NCBI GenBank assembly: GCA_029237685.1
Contig: JAQZBV010000011.1
Span: forward strand, 1-42,335
Direction: 5' to 3'
Source: Cytophagaceae bacterium
GTDB taxonomy: Bacteria > Bacteroidota > Bacteroidia > Cytophagales > Cytophagaceae
DNA: 42,335 bases
Of the stretch, positions 41,877 to 42,335 are shown piece after piece. The notes beneath the pieces were generated by a model that had not been told where the DNA came from, did not search any database, and was given only the letters and a program-made list of their open reading frames with translations. The first letter of the stretch is position 1; each line of letters starts with the position of its first letter. Made by a program: the position numbers and the translations under genes.

Positions 41877-42335
41877 TTATTTTTTCTTGTAATTACTAAT
41901 GGCTGAAGAATAAATGGTATGCAGTTTTGGGATTATTTTATCCCAGGAAAACTGGTGCATCAATGCTCGGCCTGCAGCTGCTATATCTAAACGGAAGGGA
42001 ACATCTATTATAAGTTTGTTTAGGGCTTCTGATAACTCATCTATGTTTTTCGGATGAACCAACATGCCAGAAACCCCATTCGTAATAAATCCGTCTATGC
42101 CCGTATTTTTCGATGCAATCACCGGTAGTCCCATGCCCATGGCTTCCAGATATACTCTCCCTAATCCTTCCGGATAACTAGGTAGCACAAAGATGTCATA
42201 TTGAGACAGAATAGGAGGAACTTCCGAATGAGGTACATGTCCCATAAACCGTACATTATCTTTTATTTTTAGATGGGCAAGAATATTAATAAGTCTACTA
42301 AAATCAGGCCCGTCGCCATATATATCATAGACAAA
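41877..42335 (-). CDS. Glycosyltransferase family 4, C-terminal part, cut by right edge
   Basis: The frame is open to the window end: 153 codons are visible (stop at 41877-41879), and the residues before the first Met (42245) read VYDIYGDGPDFSRL and NVRFMGHVPHSEV, standard GT4 C-domain text, so that Met is not the start. The EX7E motif EGLGRVYLEAMGMGLPVIAS and GVSGMLVHP follow. The N-terminal domain lies to the right of the window. It marks a switch to - strand genes at the right edge. Confidence 0.88.
   Translation of the reverse strand, partial: FVYDIYGDGPDFSRLINILAHLKIKDNVRFMGHVPHSEVPPILSQYDIFVLPSYPEGLGRVYLEAMGMGLPVIASKNTGIDGFITNGVSGMLVHPKNIDELSEALNKLIIDVPFRLDIAAAGRALMHQFSWDKIIPKLHTIYSSAISNYKKK

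Overview
The window is a polysaccharide (exopolysaccharide, capsule or O-antigen-like) biosynthesis locus from a Bacteroidota bacterium. The phylum call rests on four things. A secreted protein carries a type IX secretion (T9SS) type A C-terminal signal. Two sites resemble the Bacteroidota promoter (TTTG-N19-TAnnTTTG). An exosortase and its partner are of the short Bacteroidota type. Base composition is moderately AT-rich with little Shine-Dalgarno signal. Genus cannot be fixed from the sequence; a Cytophaga- or Chitinophaga-like relative is plausible.

Layout. 1-5641: GT2 (cut by the left edge), a polytopic membrane protein, a GT4, an MBOAT O-acyltransferase and its SGNH-like partner. 5744-19621: a long + strand run with two AsnB-type amidotransferases at its ends and, between them, a tandem pair of paralogous GT4s, a sugar epimerase, four more glycosyltransferases, a SAM methyltransferase and a Wzy-like polymerase. 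19664-20672: an exosortase and its partner membrane protein on the - strand, the only complete genes that break the + strand order. 20926-29679: sugar modification genes (fused dehydrogenase/Gfo-Idh-MocA oxidoreductase, NodB-type deacetylase, formyltransferase, WecB, GT4, FkbM methyltransferase, heparinase-like protein). 29882-35603: GT4 followed by PglC-, PglD-, PglE- and PglF-like genes, a full set for making and loading a di-N-acetylbacillosamine-type first sugar on undecaprenyl phosphate. 35806-39006: a 1066-residue T9SS surface protein with its own promoter-like site and a strong terminator. 39135-41854: a Wzt/Wzm ABC exporter and a GT4, meeting a partial GT4 on the - strand at the right edge.

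How it fits together (inference): PglF, PglE and PglD make the nucleotide sugar, PglC loads it on the lipid, about a dozen glycosyltransferases extend the unit, and amidation, O-acylation, methylation and N-formylation decorate it. Wzy or the ABC exporter then handles polymerisation or export. No Wzx flippase and no Wza/Wzc export machinery is present, so the locus continues outside the window or depends on genes elsewhere.

Points that most deserve a second look: the MBOAT gene has lost about 100 codons, leaving its conserved C-terminus out of frame; a deacetylase-formyltransferase pair looks like an N-acyl swap module; an exosortase pair sits inside a glycan locus with no visible substrate; and a structured repeat-like element lies at 29702-29816. 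No tRNA, rRNA, CRISPR array or transposase was found. No gene-free stretch exceeds 300 bases; the longest are 20673-20925, 35604-35805 and 29680-29881, each described below.
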